Notes: generated by a model not told the origin, from the letters alone. A stretch of DNA of 64,000 nt from Plumapathes pennacea (GCA_964036295.1 OZ038473.1:10916501-10980500), one strand, 5' to 3'; shown: positions 22,965 through 36,020, counted from the stretch's first letter. Numbers and translations are program-made.

Positions 22965-25316
22965 GTTTACATGTTCGACTACGGAGGGAGGCGAGAAACA
23001 GAAGCCCAATGGCTGCACAATCTCACAGCAGCCGCCATGTTTACTTTTCTTCATCTAGCAATGATTTCTGGGATTTAATTTAGCTCCCAGGCTGCCACGA
23101 TTTAAATAATTTGCCAGGAGATTTGGACTAGGCAATGTCATGGCTGTTTAATACAAGAGGAGACATAGAATGGAGCTTGGAATTCCAGGAAAATATTCAC
23201 ATTTATTGTGCTCGCCACTAAAGTGCTTTTTCAGTAGAAGTAAGTTCTCTGCATTAACATAGTGCAGCTTTAGTGAAGTTTTGGAGTGACCTTAGTGACA
23301 ATTTTTGGTGTAATACGATACACCGCTGACAAGTTAGCGCAGGCTCAAAATGTCCACGATTTCTGACAATGTGTCTGTTTTAGCCAGCATATATGGTGGG
23401 AGAAATTGTGCCAGTAATTGGTAATGGTATTCAACACTTCCCTACTTAACCCTTTCACTCCCCAGCTCAAATTGCAGATTCTGCTAATGTTTTGACCAGT
23501 TCGTAAATCAGTACGAAGATGGTCGTCAAAATATCAGAAAAATGCCCGAGATTACCAACAATTTTTCAGGCTACTTTAAAGCGTCCAACATATTTTCTCT
23601 GTGATTTGAAAATCTAAGCGGCAAGAATATTGTAATACATGCTTCCCTTCCTGTGGACTTCAGAAGCAATATAAGGATTGTTCAGACACAAAACTTCGAG
23701 GGAAATCAAATGCTGTTGTAAATTGTATGTGCCGGCCGTTTGATCAATTCTGACAGACACCCTTTAACCCTTTCACCTTTCACTTCCAAGAGTGATTAAT
23801 TCTCCCAGGCATATAGAAAGGAAAATATGTCAAGCAAAAACTCACCTTCATTCCCGACCTCTGGGTCCGTCCTCATGCGAGCCCGGTGAGTCCATGAGCA
23901 ACTATTTTCTTTGCTGGACCAACTGCCGACAGCGTGACACTTTTACCTATGTGTATTCGAGTCCCTGGTGATAACGTTGTCGCTAACAATGCAGATATTA
24001 GGGGGAATCTTGGCCTTCAGTTTAAACCTGATTATGTCCGCCATTTTGTCAAGTATTGCGCGCCCGCGATTAATCGTTCTGCGGTATCCTTCATGTAAGT
24101 CAATATATAGGGGACATAGCTGACAAACGCACTGTGCATGCGCGGCCGCGTAGGCAAGCTTTTGCCGCGGAAACTGGCGCGGGTGTACGCTCCACTGAAT
24201 CCCTTTGTATTTTTTAATTGTGTGGCGAAACACAGCTTCCGGCGGAGTTTTTTAAAGAAGTTAAGACGCAGAAGCAAAAGTTAAGCTACAAATTTTTAGA
24301 ATTTGCAGTTCAATAGTTTTTCTCTTCCTGAGCTTTTGCACCTACCACTTTCCTCCTTGCACCCGTGGTGAAAATTGCAAAACAAATTCGTCCTTGTCGG
24401 AGTGATTTCATCGCCATAGCGGCCGTTTAGTACTGAGCCAGCTGTATTCCGTGAAAGTCGTAGATAGTATAAAAGGACAATATACTTAAGGTGAAAGGAC
24501 CGGTCAAGCATTGCAACGAAAAGGAAAGCTCTAAGGTCTTGCGCGACTGTCCTTCCCGTTGGTACGATTTAGGCATAACCCTGCGCCCTGTGGGCGCACA
24601 TCAAAAGTTCTACCTGCGCACGCGTGTTAGGATGACGGGCACTCGCGCGTATGAAAGAACACAGTTTAAATACAACATCTCTTTATATACTTTACTATGG
24701 CTATTGACGAGAAATAACGACATCGCTTCTCTCAGACTTCCAAGTTTCTAGCTTCATCACAGGAGTCCAGGACGACGTCTGTGGACAAAAAAAAATTAAC
24801 AAATTTACGTCAGTTTTTTATGTGTCTGTCCTCTTATTGATCATGAAACGCGTCATAACATTGTCAAAAAGTTGTGGGTCCACGAGGCGCTTCGCCGATT
24901 TTATGTGTCTGTCCTCTTATTGATAATGAAAATCAGCTAATCACAAAGCGAGAAACTGACGTGTTATTGTAAAAAAGACTTTGGAGAGAAAATAAGAACA
25001 GTCCATGTGTTCAGACGTTGTTTCTTGACCAAGCACCCAAAAAGAGCAGTTAGGAATTAGAAGCTCCATAAAGCCTCCCATACCTTGTAGCTTGATTACC
25101 ACTGATATGCGTTGGGTAGCCAGACGGTAAAAAAAACCTTGCGAACAAAAAAAGTCCGTACAAAAAGATGACCAAACGAAACGCAAGTCCGCGCAAGTTT
25201 GAAAACTTGCACAATTTTCATCTCGTTTGACCAGGGCTTTACCTTGTCAGCTGAGCGAAGAGGGAGAAGGCTTAAACGCGGATATTTTATAGTATGCAAT
25301 TATTTAATACTATGAC
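22965..25316. other. Intergenic, 3' flank of the CAP exons
   Basis: No supported exon. Contains partial CCCTTTCACTCC-family MITE ends near 23451 and 23765. Near 24842-24900 there is a fragment of the hairpin family found at 32399 and 36831 (phrases cgtcataacattgtcaaa and ccacgaggcgcttcgccga). Confidence 0.5.
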
Positions 25317-25530
25317 TCACTCAATGAAGCATCGCACGTTACTCTCCGCTTGTCCTTCCACGTTTCCTTTAGGGGAATACCGCGCCACCAAAATATCGTC
25401 CACAATTCCCACTCCGAACTTCCTTGTTCTTCTCCACATCAGCTGCGCAAAGTCGGCAACAGAAGCAGGAACCAAGCGAGGAGGAGAGTCACAGTACCCT
25501 AAAGATTCATACTGCGCGAGCTGAAGAAAC
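25317..25530 (-). CDS. CAP domain, second exon (copy 3, terminal)
   Basis: Follows acceptor ctgtag and completes the Trp codon split at the end of exon 26079-25848 (phase 2). Reads FLQLAQYESLGYCDSPP, then DFAQLMWRRTRKFGVGIV and VARYSPKGN, ending CFIE and TGA at 25319-25317. This is the C-terminal half of a CAP/SCP fold: DFAQLMW matches the CAP1 signature (HFTQ.VW) but Asp replaces the usual cavity His, and ARYSPKGN matches the CAP strand that usually reads RY.P.GN. An ATTAAA lies just downstream as a possible poly(A) signal. Confidence 0.85.
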
Positions 25531-25847
25531 CTACAGTCATGGCCAAAATTAGTTGGGAATTGGATGCTCCCTTTATCCCAAGGCTGAGCATTTTGTACTG
25601 AAATTAAACTGTTAGAGGTAACTATAATGTCCCCACCCCCTCCCCCTAAATCAATGTTGGTGTGAGTTAATGCATGTTGGGTACTATGTACAACTGATAA
25701 TCCAACATTGATTTGTGCTATCCATGGTCTTTAGGACATTTTTTTCTTAATATAACAAAGTCAGCGTAATAACACTTCACAGGCCCCAAAACAAAATGAT
25801 TTATACGTCAACATAAGGTTTGGACAACGCTAGAAATCCGTTCTTAC

Positions 25848-26079
25848 CAGTTTTTTGCAGCCTCCTCACATGTTGCTGTGACGTTTAATTGGTCATTACG
25901 GAACAGCGATTCTCCATATATGATTCCCGTTTCATGGCCGTACTCTTGGTTGTCATGGAGATACTGAGCCCAGCTATCAGCGCTGTCAGAGATCTGCTGA
26001 CTCCACACCAGTCTTGGCAAGCGGTAGGCCTTGCGATAATAATTAAAAGCTTTTTCACACACACTGGCATTTAGCGAAA
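25848..26079 (-). CDS. CAP domain, first exon (copy 3)
   Basis: Acceptor gttgttgcag, 232 nt, phase 1 in and phase 2 out (aactg|gtaaga). Contains VCEKAFNYYRKAYRLPRLVW, then SADSWAQYL and YGESLF. This is the N-terminal half of the CAP fold: the helix preceding L.W, the W/A/L-spaced helix, and the GE(N/S) motif with its conserved Glu. Joins exon 25530-25317. Upstream partner: exon 27689-26544, which supplies the first base (A). Confidence 0.87.
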
Positions 26080-26543
26080 CTGCAACAACAAAAATGAAAG
26101 TTTGTTACCACGTCGTTTCTGAGGCCAAAGCTGAATGCTTTGAGCACTACGTTTATTTCATTACGTTTTGCTGATTTCGTTACTTTGTCTATATAAACTA
26201 ACTTTAGCCACATAAACGTAACATAGAAATCTTGAAAGAGACGCAATCAAGAAGCTTGGGCCTGGTGCTCAAAGCAAGCTCAGGCTTATCCCGAGTTACG
26301 TCTATTGATTTTTTTATTTTATTTTATTTTTTTGTTATCTTTAAGCCAGATGGCCAAATGGGAACAGGTATGAGGGTACATTTTAGTTTATAAGCGCCAA
26401 AATAGGGCACGCACCCTTCTTCGCCCACGGTCGAGTCCCCACCACCGTACAAGGGGAGAGCTCGGGGTATAACGTTCTTGGCATTTAAGGTAATTTGGAT
26501 TCAAATCCAATATAAAATTTTGCAAAATCAACCGCCTACTTAC

Positions 26544-27689
26544 TTGAAGGTGTGGTCGCCTCTGTTAACATTTCAGTGAAATCATGAGTTGACGTTGTAG
26601 TTGTTTCTCCAGTTGATTCTTGTATTGATTTTTCAGTTGATTCCTGTGTCGTTCCCTCAGTTGATTCCTGAGTTGATTCCTGAGTTTTTTCCTGAGTTGA
26701 TTCCAGAGTTGATTCCTGAGTTGAATCCCCAGTTGATTCCTGAGTTGATTCTTGAGTTAATTTTCCAGTTGTTTCCCCAGTTGGTGCTTGGCCGATTGAT
26801 TTTTCAGTCGTTTCCTCACTTGATGCTTGGCCGGTTGATTTTTCAGTCGTTTCCTCACTTGATGCTTGTCCGGTTGAGTTTTCAGTCGTTTCCTCAGTTG
26901 AGTTCTCATGAGTTGGTTCTTGAGTTGATTTTCCAGTTGATTTTCCAATTGTTTCCCCAGTTGATAGTGCTTGAGTTGATTTTGCAGTCGTTTCCTCAGT
27001 TGATTTTTCAGTTGATTCTTCAGTTGATTTTGCAGTCGTTTCCTCAGTTGATGCTTGAGTTGATTTTGCAGTTGATGCTAGAGATGATTTTCCAATTGTT
27101 TCCCCAGTTGATGCTTGAGTTGATGATGCAGTCGTATCCTCAGTTGGTTCCTCAGTTAAATCTTGAGTTGATCTTTCAGTTGTTCCCTCTGTTAATTGTT
27201 TAGTTGTTTCTTGAGTTATTTTTCCAGTTGTTTCCTCAGTTGATTTCATATCTGTTTCCTGAGTTGATTTTCTAGTTGATTCTTGAGTCGTTTCCTCAGT
27301 TGATTTTGCAGTTGATGCTAGAGATGATTTTCCAATTGTTTCCCCAGTTGATGCTTGAGTTGATTTTGCAGTCGTTTCCTCAGTTGATTCCTCAGTTAAA
27401 TCTTGAGTCGATCTTTCAGTTGTTCCCTCAGTTGATTGTTCAGTTGTTTCCTCAGTTGATTCCTCAGTTAAATCTTGAGTCGATCTTTCAGTTGTTTCTT
27501 GAGTTGATTTCGTATTTGTTCCTTGAGTTGATTTTCCAGTTGATTCTTGAGTAGATTTTGCAGTTGGTCCATCAGTTAATTCCTGGGTAAATTTTACAGT
27601 TGTTTGTTTGTTTGGTACACGAGTTAATCCACGAGTCGATTTTGCAGTTGATTCATCAGTTGAATCCAGAGGTGGGTTTGTTGTTGGCA
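26544..27689 (-). CDS. Mucin-like Ser/Thr/Glu-rich exon, 382 codons
   Basis: A single 1,146 nt exon (acceptor catttacgcag, donor tcaa|gtaagt), phase 1 at both ends. It encodes PTTNPPLDSTDESTAKSTRG, then dozens of short repeats of the types (K/E)STQE, TEETT and STGETIGKS. The sequence is Thr/Ser/Glu/Lys-rich and Cys-free, as expected of an extracellular O-glycosylated spacer. The last residues (TTPS) match the end of the short exon 41932-41870, and the two share intron sequence, so they are paralogous. The length of this copy probably reflects internal repeat expansion. Confidence 0.88.
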
Positions 27690-27782
27690 CTGCGTAAATG
27701 TAATGTAACAGTTGAAAACAACAATTTTACAGTGAACGGGACTGAGAGCAACCTTAAAGCCACAAACTGAAGAAAGAGGTAC

Positions 27783-27899
27783 CTTGACAAACGTTGCAAC
27801 TCTTTGGGCAGCGCTTCCTCATCCATTCTGGTGCGTTGGAGCAGTATCCCCTCCCACTCCAGTATAGACACTTATCATTCATATCTTTGCATGTTGTAC
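27783..27899 (-). CDS. ShKT domain exon (copy 3 region)
   Basis: A 117 nt exon, phase 1/1 (acceptor ggttag, donor caag|gtacct). Reads TTCKDMNDKCLYWSGRGYC, then the second half ending SCNVCQG, giving six cysteines in ShKT spacing. Paralogue of the 123 nt ShKT exons at 43-48 kb. The next upstream phase-compatible exon on this strand is more than 7 kb away, so it is either spliced to the main gene as an alternative 3' end or belongs to a partial duplicate lacking a start. Confidence 0.87.
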
Positions 27900-30800
27900 C
27901 TAACCATTGCACTTGCAAATGAAGATAAACGAGTAAGACTACTTAAAATAAAATTTCCTGTCTTAAGCAGTTAATTGCTCATGCCTGAACTTAACAGGAT
28001 TATCAAAATAAGCAAAGAGCACATTAAAATGTGAACAAATGATTTTAGTGATCGTAATCACAGGGTAAATACTGCCAGTTTTTGCTTTCAATGGATGTAG
28101 AGACACCCTCCCCTCCCCTCCCCTCCCCCCACCCCTCCTCCATGGTCAGGCCTTGATAGAATCAACAGGGTGGGGGTGGGTTCTTACCACAGTTCTACCT
28201 GCGCACGCGTAGTCGACAATATAATATGAGCTTCATCAAAACGTTTGAAACAGAGGACGTGAAAGATTGCAGATGATTAATTCACTGTTTGTTTGAAAAT
28301 TATTCCCAGTGTAGTCGAGGTAAGGATTAACAGGCCGAGGATTTGGCGCCGCTTTGAGCTACAAACTGTGAGCGAATTTCCAAGGTCAGTTCGACCGCAA
28401 ATATTCACCGTTGGATTTCCGCTGCCCCAGGTGATTGTGGTCACACCACAAGTACGTACCCCACTGTGAAATCAGATCCAGCGAAGTGCTGACGGAAGAA
28501 ACAGACGAGTCTGGCACGCTGAAGTCACGCCACTGCATAGACACACTGTTTCAAACTTATTATGTTAGTTGCAAAACGAAACGAAATGAACCGAGGCGAA
28601 ACGATCGACCAAGAATAAATGGCCCAATTCATACTGGAGATGAATTATTCTTTCAGACGAGTTATTCGTCACACGAATAACGCATCCTGATATAAATCAG
28701 GAGACGAATCATCTGTCTGGTTAGCACGTCTTCAAGATGAATCAAGCGCAGACGAATTATGGGCCAAGAATCGTCCAAAAGCCGAAGTTGCATTATACGG
28801 ATCATCCGTCTCTAGCGAATTATCCGTTTTCAGACGGATAACTCGTCTCTAGTATACCACCGTGGCCTTTGTGCCCTATTCTGTGGCTTCAGCTTACCAG
28901 CACATTGTGCAGTACTCTGATTACGTCTCTAGTAATAAATTGGGCCAATGAAATACAGGTAGTGTACCGCCGACAGAATCAATGACGCTGACTGCTAGTA
29001 CGGCAATCAAACGAATCTAAGCCTAAGGCTATAGCACAGGGTTTTTTTGTCAAAATTTGAGAGCTCTTGAAACTTTCAGGAAACCTTCCTTGGACCAAAA
29101 CAAGACTTTTGCAATACATTTGCTTATCTATCTTCAGCCGTTGGCGAGATATAGCAACTTAAATTTGGCTCCTTTGATCGAAAGGTGTGATGTTTTAATT
29201 AGTGCATGATTTGCTCTAATTTGCTCTAATTTCTCACGACGCGCGGGCTAAAAGTTTACAAAAACTATGCAAAACCCGTCGGCATAGTCCCAGGAACGAT
29301 TCCTGAAAGTTTCATGCGATTCTGAGATGGTCGAAAAATCGGCACCTGTGAGGTGCATGTGTCTACTGCAGTTTTTCTTCTATTTTTTGCATAAAGAAAT
29401 GGCATTTGCCACAGGTACACCGTGTAGGCTTTTGTACAATATGCTAGCATTTTTTTTTTGAACATTTTAGAGGACTGGAAGCATTAAGCATAATGCCGGC
29501 ATTTTAATGACGTTTTTGACCAATAAAAGACCGAGAGGACCTTGAACTAGCAAAAACAGTGGGCAGTTGAAAAAAACTTATAACAGCAAATAACTTTTTC
29601 AGAGCAGAGAAGAAGAGTGAAGAAGTCATGATGAATTGATTTGTGATAAGTGCGAATATTATAGTGACGTCGGCAGCATGATTTGGGAATGTTGGTCGCT
29701 TTGCATGTTACTCTGCCTTAAACTTTACATTTTTTGTTACAGATCGAATTCAAGTTATTATCGTAAAATAACTTACTAAAATGAGAAAGCAAACAAAAAG
29801 GATTAGCATTTTTCGAGCTTTTTTGGAGCCTTCTGCCGAGCATTTTAGTGAAAATCTTGAACATTAAGTATTAACATTTTAGTGAAAAATAAAAGCATAA
29901 TGTACAAAAACCTAGCACGTGCCTCTTGCACCACAAGATGATTTGTGACGTATTTCCGTTAGCTTGAATCAGCTGGCCAGCTGCCAAAATGTCGTGTCAC
30001 ATCTGTGTTTACGCTGAAATGTTGTGTAACAAATATAGGTTCCCGGAGATGAAGGTGCTTGAGGATGCAGTAGCCATTGATAAGAAATATGACTATTCAG
30101 TTGCCATTGGCGGTTTTTGTAAACATTTCACCCACAGCCGTCCAAATAAAATTAGTAACGACAAGCAGAATTAGGCTCGAGTAAAGTATATATTTATTTT
30201 AGTTCGTACGCGAATGACCAAATGGAAGATTCATAGGTGCTTAACATTTTACTGTCTCTGCCGACTGAAAAATCAACACAAAATAATAACTGGTCGATTT
30301 AGTACGTACCGTTGCAACGTGTTGTCAAACTGTACACAGTTCACCAGGAAAATCGGGCGATGCATAGCACTGGCCAGAACCTTTCATTTGAGCGTTTTCG
30401 GCACACATATTTTCAAAAACTGTGATTTGAGACAAAATTAACAGGGGGCTTTAGTTTCCCCCAAAGATGTTGTTTTGCGTACCCGCGTCAAGCGTCCGCA
30501 AACTCGATCCGTATCGGCTCAGTTGACGCCAAGTTCGTCAATTCACAACACTGAAGTAACCTTTTGTTTGACCGGTTTGACACATATTTCGAAAGCTGTG
30601 GCAAGTTATCCTGGTAAGCTTGAAGCAATTCATCGCGAAATATTCACTAACCCGATCGCCTCGCTGAAAACACTGTGACCTCATGGGTTTCTCGTGATCA
30701 CGAGCTTGTCACGAACCAAACTTCGCCGCCCTGTCATTGTTTCCTCGACCAATGGTGAAGTTCGTGTACAATCGGCGATCCAGCGTGGTTCATTTTCATT

Positions 30801-32398
30801 GGTCACGAATGATCCATTGTTACTCAAATTACAGACCCGCTGGCATAGTGTCTACGCTTCTTCGAAGCAGTAGACACAAAAATAACCGGATTTTCACCCA
30901 GGCTCTAGGAACGAGGCTGTATATTTCAATGACGAACAAAACTTATAGTAACACTGTAGTTTGCAAAACGAGCTAACCGACTTCTATGTAACGTTCGATT
31001 TTCAGTTCAAGTAGTCGCCAGATGCTCAAACCGGAAATACGAAATCTTAAAAAAACAGTATTTTGTGAAACAAGCTGAACCCCCTGCTCGCTAACTAGTG
31101 TGTAGTTTATTAGAGTTGCTGACGTTTCGTTTCATTTTGTTTCGTGTCGTGTCGTTTCGATTCGTAAAATACCCTAAAACACTGTCTTCTCTTCCCAACA
31201 CCGACCCCAACTACATGTCTCCCTACCAAAAATGTTCCCTACACAAATACAAGCCCTGACACGGACCCCATTTTAGCGCTGCAGCATATAATCACGTACT
31301 AACGCACATCGTTTTAATTTATACTTCACTCCGCCACTCGATCACTCCCTTAACCTCATAAAACTCATCCACCATTAATCTTAATAAAATAGCACAGGGG
31401 TCAAAATACCCGCGGCACAATTCAAACTAAATAGTCCAGCTTTTTGGCTGAGAAAACACCTTCCTTATACCGACATAACTACACCGCTGAACCCTAACCT
31501 GAAATAGCTTTACTCTCCGCTTTGTCTGTCAAGTACGATCCAAAGAATAGACTGCAGACAACAAGGAAGCCAAACATCCAGTCCGCCATGTTCTGGCCAC
31601 CGAGTAAACCAAATACAGCAACAGCAACACAGAGAACTCGTCAACGTACCAATTACTGACTTCCTGCGGATGTTTATTCGGATGACCTAAAGAATGAAAC
31701 TGAGAGTTGGCCAAACAAAACTTACTTAGCGGGCATTTTGTTGGCCGTACATGATCTGTCTCATTTACCTGCAGCCGTTGCCGAGGTATGGCAAATAAAA
31801 AAAATTAAAAATCTATTGACTTTGGTGGGCTCTTTCATTTGAAAACTGTTGTATGTTCGCCGATTATTTGCCCTTGGCCATAACCTCGAGAGCAGATGTA
31901 TGAAACATGACCCACACGTAATGCAGAAGTCCTTGTTATAGGGATTCTGATACTTTTGCCAGCGACGAGTATTTTATACAAAAACAATACATGTATACTG
32001 TAGCACATACTTTTTTTCAGAATTGGCGGATTTTAAAACTTTCAGGCAGGCTCCCTAGGACTATAAGCAAATGTTTTGCAGTACATTTGCCCTGTTTCTA
32101 ATTAATTCGTCACATGTCTTTTAAATTTAGAGAGTGCAGTGGACAAAAGCTGACGACTCGTATTAATAATCTTAATAATCTTAATTTATTAATATATTGC
32201 GCAAATTTCATGAATATGTCTCGTGACACTGCCATGTTAGTTCTTGTGCGAGTTTTTGCTCAATTATAGATTCTCCCAACCTTTTACAGAAAAATGTATG
32301 AGTAATATGAGAATCAGTTTTCATCTATGCAAGGTATGAAAAGTCAAATTCTCCTTACTGCACGATGTTTCTGGTGAGAAACTGAAGGAGAAAATCTA
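27900..32398. other. Long intron or intergenic stretch
   Basis: I see no ShKT, TSP1 or CAP exon on either strand. It holds a C-rich tract (28110-28140), a MITE at 28620-28947, and unremarkable AT-rich sequence. Open frames up to ~80 codons exist but lack motifs. Confidence 0.5.
28620..28947. mobile_element. MITE, GGCCCAATT-ended
   Basis: Begins atggcccaattcatact and ends with the inverted phrase aataaattgggccaat. The interior has repeated gacgaattatccgt/gacgagttattcgt phrases in both orientations. Confidence 0.6.
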
Positions 32399-32731
32399 TT
32401 TTTTACCACAACACACTAGTTTCTCGCTCTCTGATTGGTCGATTTACCGTGGTAAAGAGTCCAGACAACGATGCTGACGCCAGCATGTCACTTTTGCAGC
32501 GAAATACAACGAAAGTTTCCTGTATATTTCTAAATGTTGTGGTAAAAAACAAATTTCCACTGGTTTGCCGTGGTGTGGACTCTTATTTACCACGATTTAC
32601 GTCATCACATGGTCAAAATTAGTTGCGGATTCACTCGGCGAAGCGCCTCGTGAGTCCACAACATTTTGACCATGTGATGACGTAAATCGTGGTAAATAAG
32701 AGTCCACACCACGGCAAACCAGTGGAAATTT
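32399..32731. mobile_element. Hairpin element, copy A
   Basis: About 333 bp. The right half (32557-32731) is a near-perfect palindrome around cggcgaagcgcctcg, with arms containing ccactggtttgccgtggt and its complement. The left half is a unique segment starting ttaccacaacacactag. The whole element reappears in reverse orientation at 36831-37166. Confidence 0.85.
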
Positions 32732-34678
32732 CTTAAATAGTTAATCCGTCTTGGTATTAGCTTATATACTAATCGTGTTTTGAAGAACTGGGCCAAGCTC
32801 AAAAAATAACATTTGGACTTAATCCAACCTTTAGTTAGTTTTATGGTGTAAGGGGCCGACGCCTTCACCCGTTGATTACGGAGCCTTACGAGATAGCAAT
32901 TCTCCCAACCCTTACGTATAACTGTATGAGGGGTCAGTGCTGTAGTGAGAATTAAAATCATGAAAATTAGTAGCAGACTAGTTTCAGAGCGGTAGTCAAA
33001 ACAAACTCATTCACGCACATTTAAAATACCTGAATGTCCTTCGCTTATTTATCAACACCTAATTTGGGAACAAGCACAGATCCCAAGATGAGGGAAGAAT
33101 TGGAACCACTAAATTCTAACTCCTAATTGCGTGTGTTTATGCTTGCCCCAGTCCTGTTCACGTAATCTTTCACTCATGTTTCTGTTTGCGCATAAATTTG
33201 CGTGCATAAAGCATAATGTCGGGATTATTATTTCTGTATGGAGAAATTTGCGTGTTAAAGCGGATATGACTTGATGATACATTGTAGCTTTAAGTAATAC
33301 TTAGGTGAAACTAATCTCTAAAACGCCAAAACACCATGGGAAATTTTAAAACTGAATTCTAATTTCCCGCGCAGATTATTAAATTATTCTTTAGCTAAAG
33401 TATTTATCTCTCGTGTATTCTTTTGTGCACATAACCCATATCCTATATGGAAGCACTAATGATGCTTGCATGATTTTAAGCAAATCCTAACCTACTTAAC
33501 CTAAATCCTACTTACCCTCAGTGTATACCATGCATATAGGTTTCGCAGTCACTTCTGATTTGTGCCTCGATTTGTGCTTTACGCCTCGGTTTCAAAACGA
33601 GGCCGAGTGCAGCATAAAAATGTGAGTAAGAACTGTAATATGAAAGTATTTGCACTTGGTTTCGTTTTAACCCTTTGACTCCCAAGCTCAAAAAGCAGAT
33701 TCTCTCAACCACTTATAAAGCAAAAGTATGAGTAAAGTTGTGAGAGTTGAGAGTTTAATCAGATCTCATCTGAACAAGCTATCCATAAGCCAATACCTCG
33801 CTATTTCGAACTCGGTTAATTCGAAGTCCCCGTTATTTCGAAGTCAAGCCGAATGCCCTTGGAATAGCTTGGTTATTTCCCCGCTATTTCGAACTTTTTT
33901 TCTAGTCCCGTGGGACTTCGAAGTAGCGGGGTTCGACCGTATTATTCTCTGAAATAGACTGAAATAGAAATGAAGTTCATCATACTTGGGAGTAAACGGG
34001 TTAAAACAGGTGCAAAAGGCAGCTCGGAAATTTTTGTATTAACGTAAATAATTCCATTGCACTGGGCTCCATACAAGGCCCCATAAAATTTACATGAAGT
34101 AAAGATCTCGGTTCTCTGAATCAGTCAGGCTGCTCGTTCTTATCAAAGGAGTCGATGTCGACGTCTGTGGACAAAACAGGAATTAGAAGATAAGCGAGTT
34201 CGGACATGTTTCTCGACCAAGCACCCAAAACATAGAACCAGGAATTAAAAGCTCATATAAATCTTTGCGTACTTCGCAGCTTGGTTAATCAGGAAATGTC
34301 GGGTATGTTAAGTTCAACAGACTTCGTTATTATTACCGAGACTCGAAATCTCGAAAATCGGAACTCGTACACTCAACGATCACAAGACAGGAGCGCGCGC
34401 AAAGGATCATAGGCTTTTTATCTTGGTTACCCACAGGTCAATTTGGTCCGAATTCCCAGGAACCAATCAGCAGTGGGGGCACATGTACACGTCACTTGGC
34501 TTGCTTGCGTGAACTAAATCACAACTGGTTTTGTATTTGCTCCTAATTGGTCCAGATATATTACAAAATTTACTTTAACCCGAAAAGGAAAAGTCGGTCC
34601 GTAACTCGCATTTCATTACGTATTTCAGGAGGAGAGGGCTCGGAGATTTTATGATGTGCAATTATTTTTTATTACTAC
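32732..34678. other. Intron or 3' flank, repeats only
   Basis: No coding exon seen. Contains a partial CCCTTTCACTCC-family copy near 32890-32955 and the nested pair of elements at 33667-34003. Confidence 0.5.
33667..34003. mobile_element. MITE interrupted by a second element
   Basis: Outer element: ttaaccctttgactcccaag at the start and tacttgggagtaaacgggttaa at the end, of the CCCTTTCACTCC family. Inside it, 33792-33943 is a different element with repeated ctatttcgaa phrases, starting atacctcgctatttcgaac and ending gtagcggggttcgaccgtat (inverted). It resembles the ends of pogo/Tigger-like elements. Confidence 0.65.
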
Positions 34679-34892
34679 TCACTCAATGAAGCACGGCACG
34701 TTACTTGACACTTGTCCTTCCACGTTTCCTTTAGGATAATACCGCACCACCAAAATGTCGCCCACAATTCCCACTCCGAACTTCCTTGTTCTTCTCCACA
34801 TCATCTGTGCAAAGTCGGCAACAGAAGAAGGAACCAAGCGAGGAGGAGAGTCACAGTACCCTAAAGATTCATACTGCGCGAGCTGAAAGAAC
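34679..34892 (-). CDS. CAP domain, second exon (copy 2, terminal)
   Basis: 214 nt, acceptor gtacttag, completes the split Trp. Reads FFQLAQYESLGYCDSPP, DFAQMMWRRTRKFGVGIV and VRYYPKGN, ending CFIE and TGA at 34681-34679. Same length and stop position as the copy at 25530-25317. AATAAA occurs a few bases after the stop (gtagtaataaaaaat) and could end the transcript. The CAP1 His is replaced by Asp here too. Confidence 0.85.
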
Positions 34893-35313
34893 CTAAGTAC
34901 AAAATCACAACAAATATTTAAAGTGTGCGATAATATAATATATTACTTATGATGATATGATATTTCTTATGATGACATTATCATCATAAGAAAAAGGCCA
35001 GTCTATTACCTGGTTCAAACTGAGTCCTAATGTAAAATCTTTTTTTTTTTTTATATATATAAAAATGAGTTCGGTTTGCATGAACACGAAGATGCGAATA
35101 AAACTGATTTTTATAAAAGGAAGTTACTAAAACGGGACTGGGGAATAAAATCAATGAAGCTGACCGAACCGAGGCAAAAATCATCTCGGAAATGGCCTGG
35201 TCCCCAGTCCTCTGGACAACTTTTTCTTCATATAACCCAAGACTTGACAGACCTAAAGATGAAATGTTTCAAATATCAAGACAAAAGATTGGGACAACGC
35301 TAGGAATTCTTAC

Positions 35314-35545
35314 CAGCTTTTAGCAGCCTTCTTGCACACGTCCTTGACGTTCAACTGGTCAACACGGAACAACGATTCTCCATATATGATTCCCGTTTCA
35401 TGGCGATACTGTTGGTTGTCATGGAGATACTGAGCCCACCTTTCAGCGCTATCGGAGATCTGCTGACTCCACTCCAGACTTGGCAAGCGGTAGGACTTGC
35501 GATAATAATTGAAAGCTTCTTCACACAGACCGGCATTTGGCGAAT
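35314..35545 (-). CDS. CAP domain, first exon (copy 2)
   Basis: 232 nt, acceptor tttgttgcag, phase 1 in and 2 out (gctg|gtaaga). Reads LCEEAFNYYRKSYRLPSLEW, then SAERWAQYL and YGESLF. Roughly 85% identical by eye to exon 26079-25848 and more distant from 40106-39881, so copies 2 and 3 are the more recent pair. Confidence 0.87.
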
Positions 35546-36020
35546 CTGCAACAAAAAATATGAAATTTGTTACCACGTCGTTTTTGAGGTCAAAGGTGAA
35601 TGCTGTGAGCGTGCACTTTTACTACGTTTTTGTTTCTTTTATTAGTTTGTTTGTGTATATATTAGCGTCGGTCATATAAAGTACGTAAGCATGTCTTATT
35701 AACAGAGTATGGTACGCAACCGACCAATTTTTTCCCTCGTCTTGTAGGCCAAGCCCGAAGCGCGCGGGCTACAAAGCGAGAAAAGAAAACGAGGTTCCAT
35801 AATTTACAGCACGGACCAAGCAAACAAGGTTAATAACATTTAATTTGTGGCATATTTCGGTGAGAAAAACGTGCCGGTCCGTACCGTAAGTTATGGGCCG
35901 GTAAATTGACCAATCAGATCGTGCGCACAATCTGTGTATAATAGTAGGGAAATATTGGCATAATTAGATTGAATAAGCAAGTAAATAAGTAAATAAATAA
36001 ATAAATAAATAAACGCTCAC

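Noticed and set aside
26601-27554. Plus-strand Leu/Ile/Gln/Pro-rich open frames
   Set aside because: Antisense of the 382-codon mucin exon; repetitive composition explains the openness.
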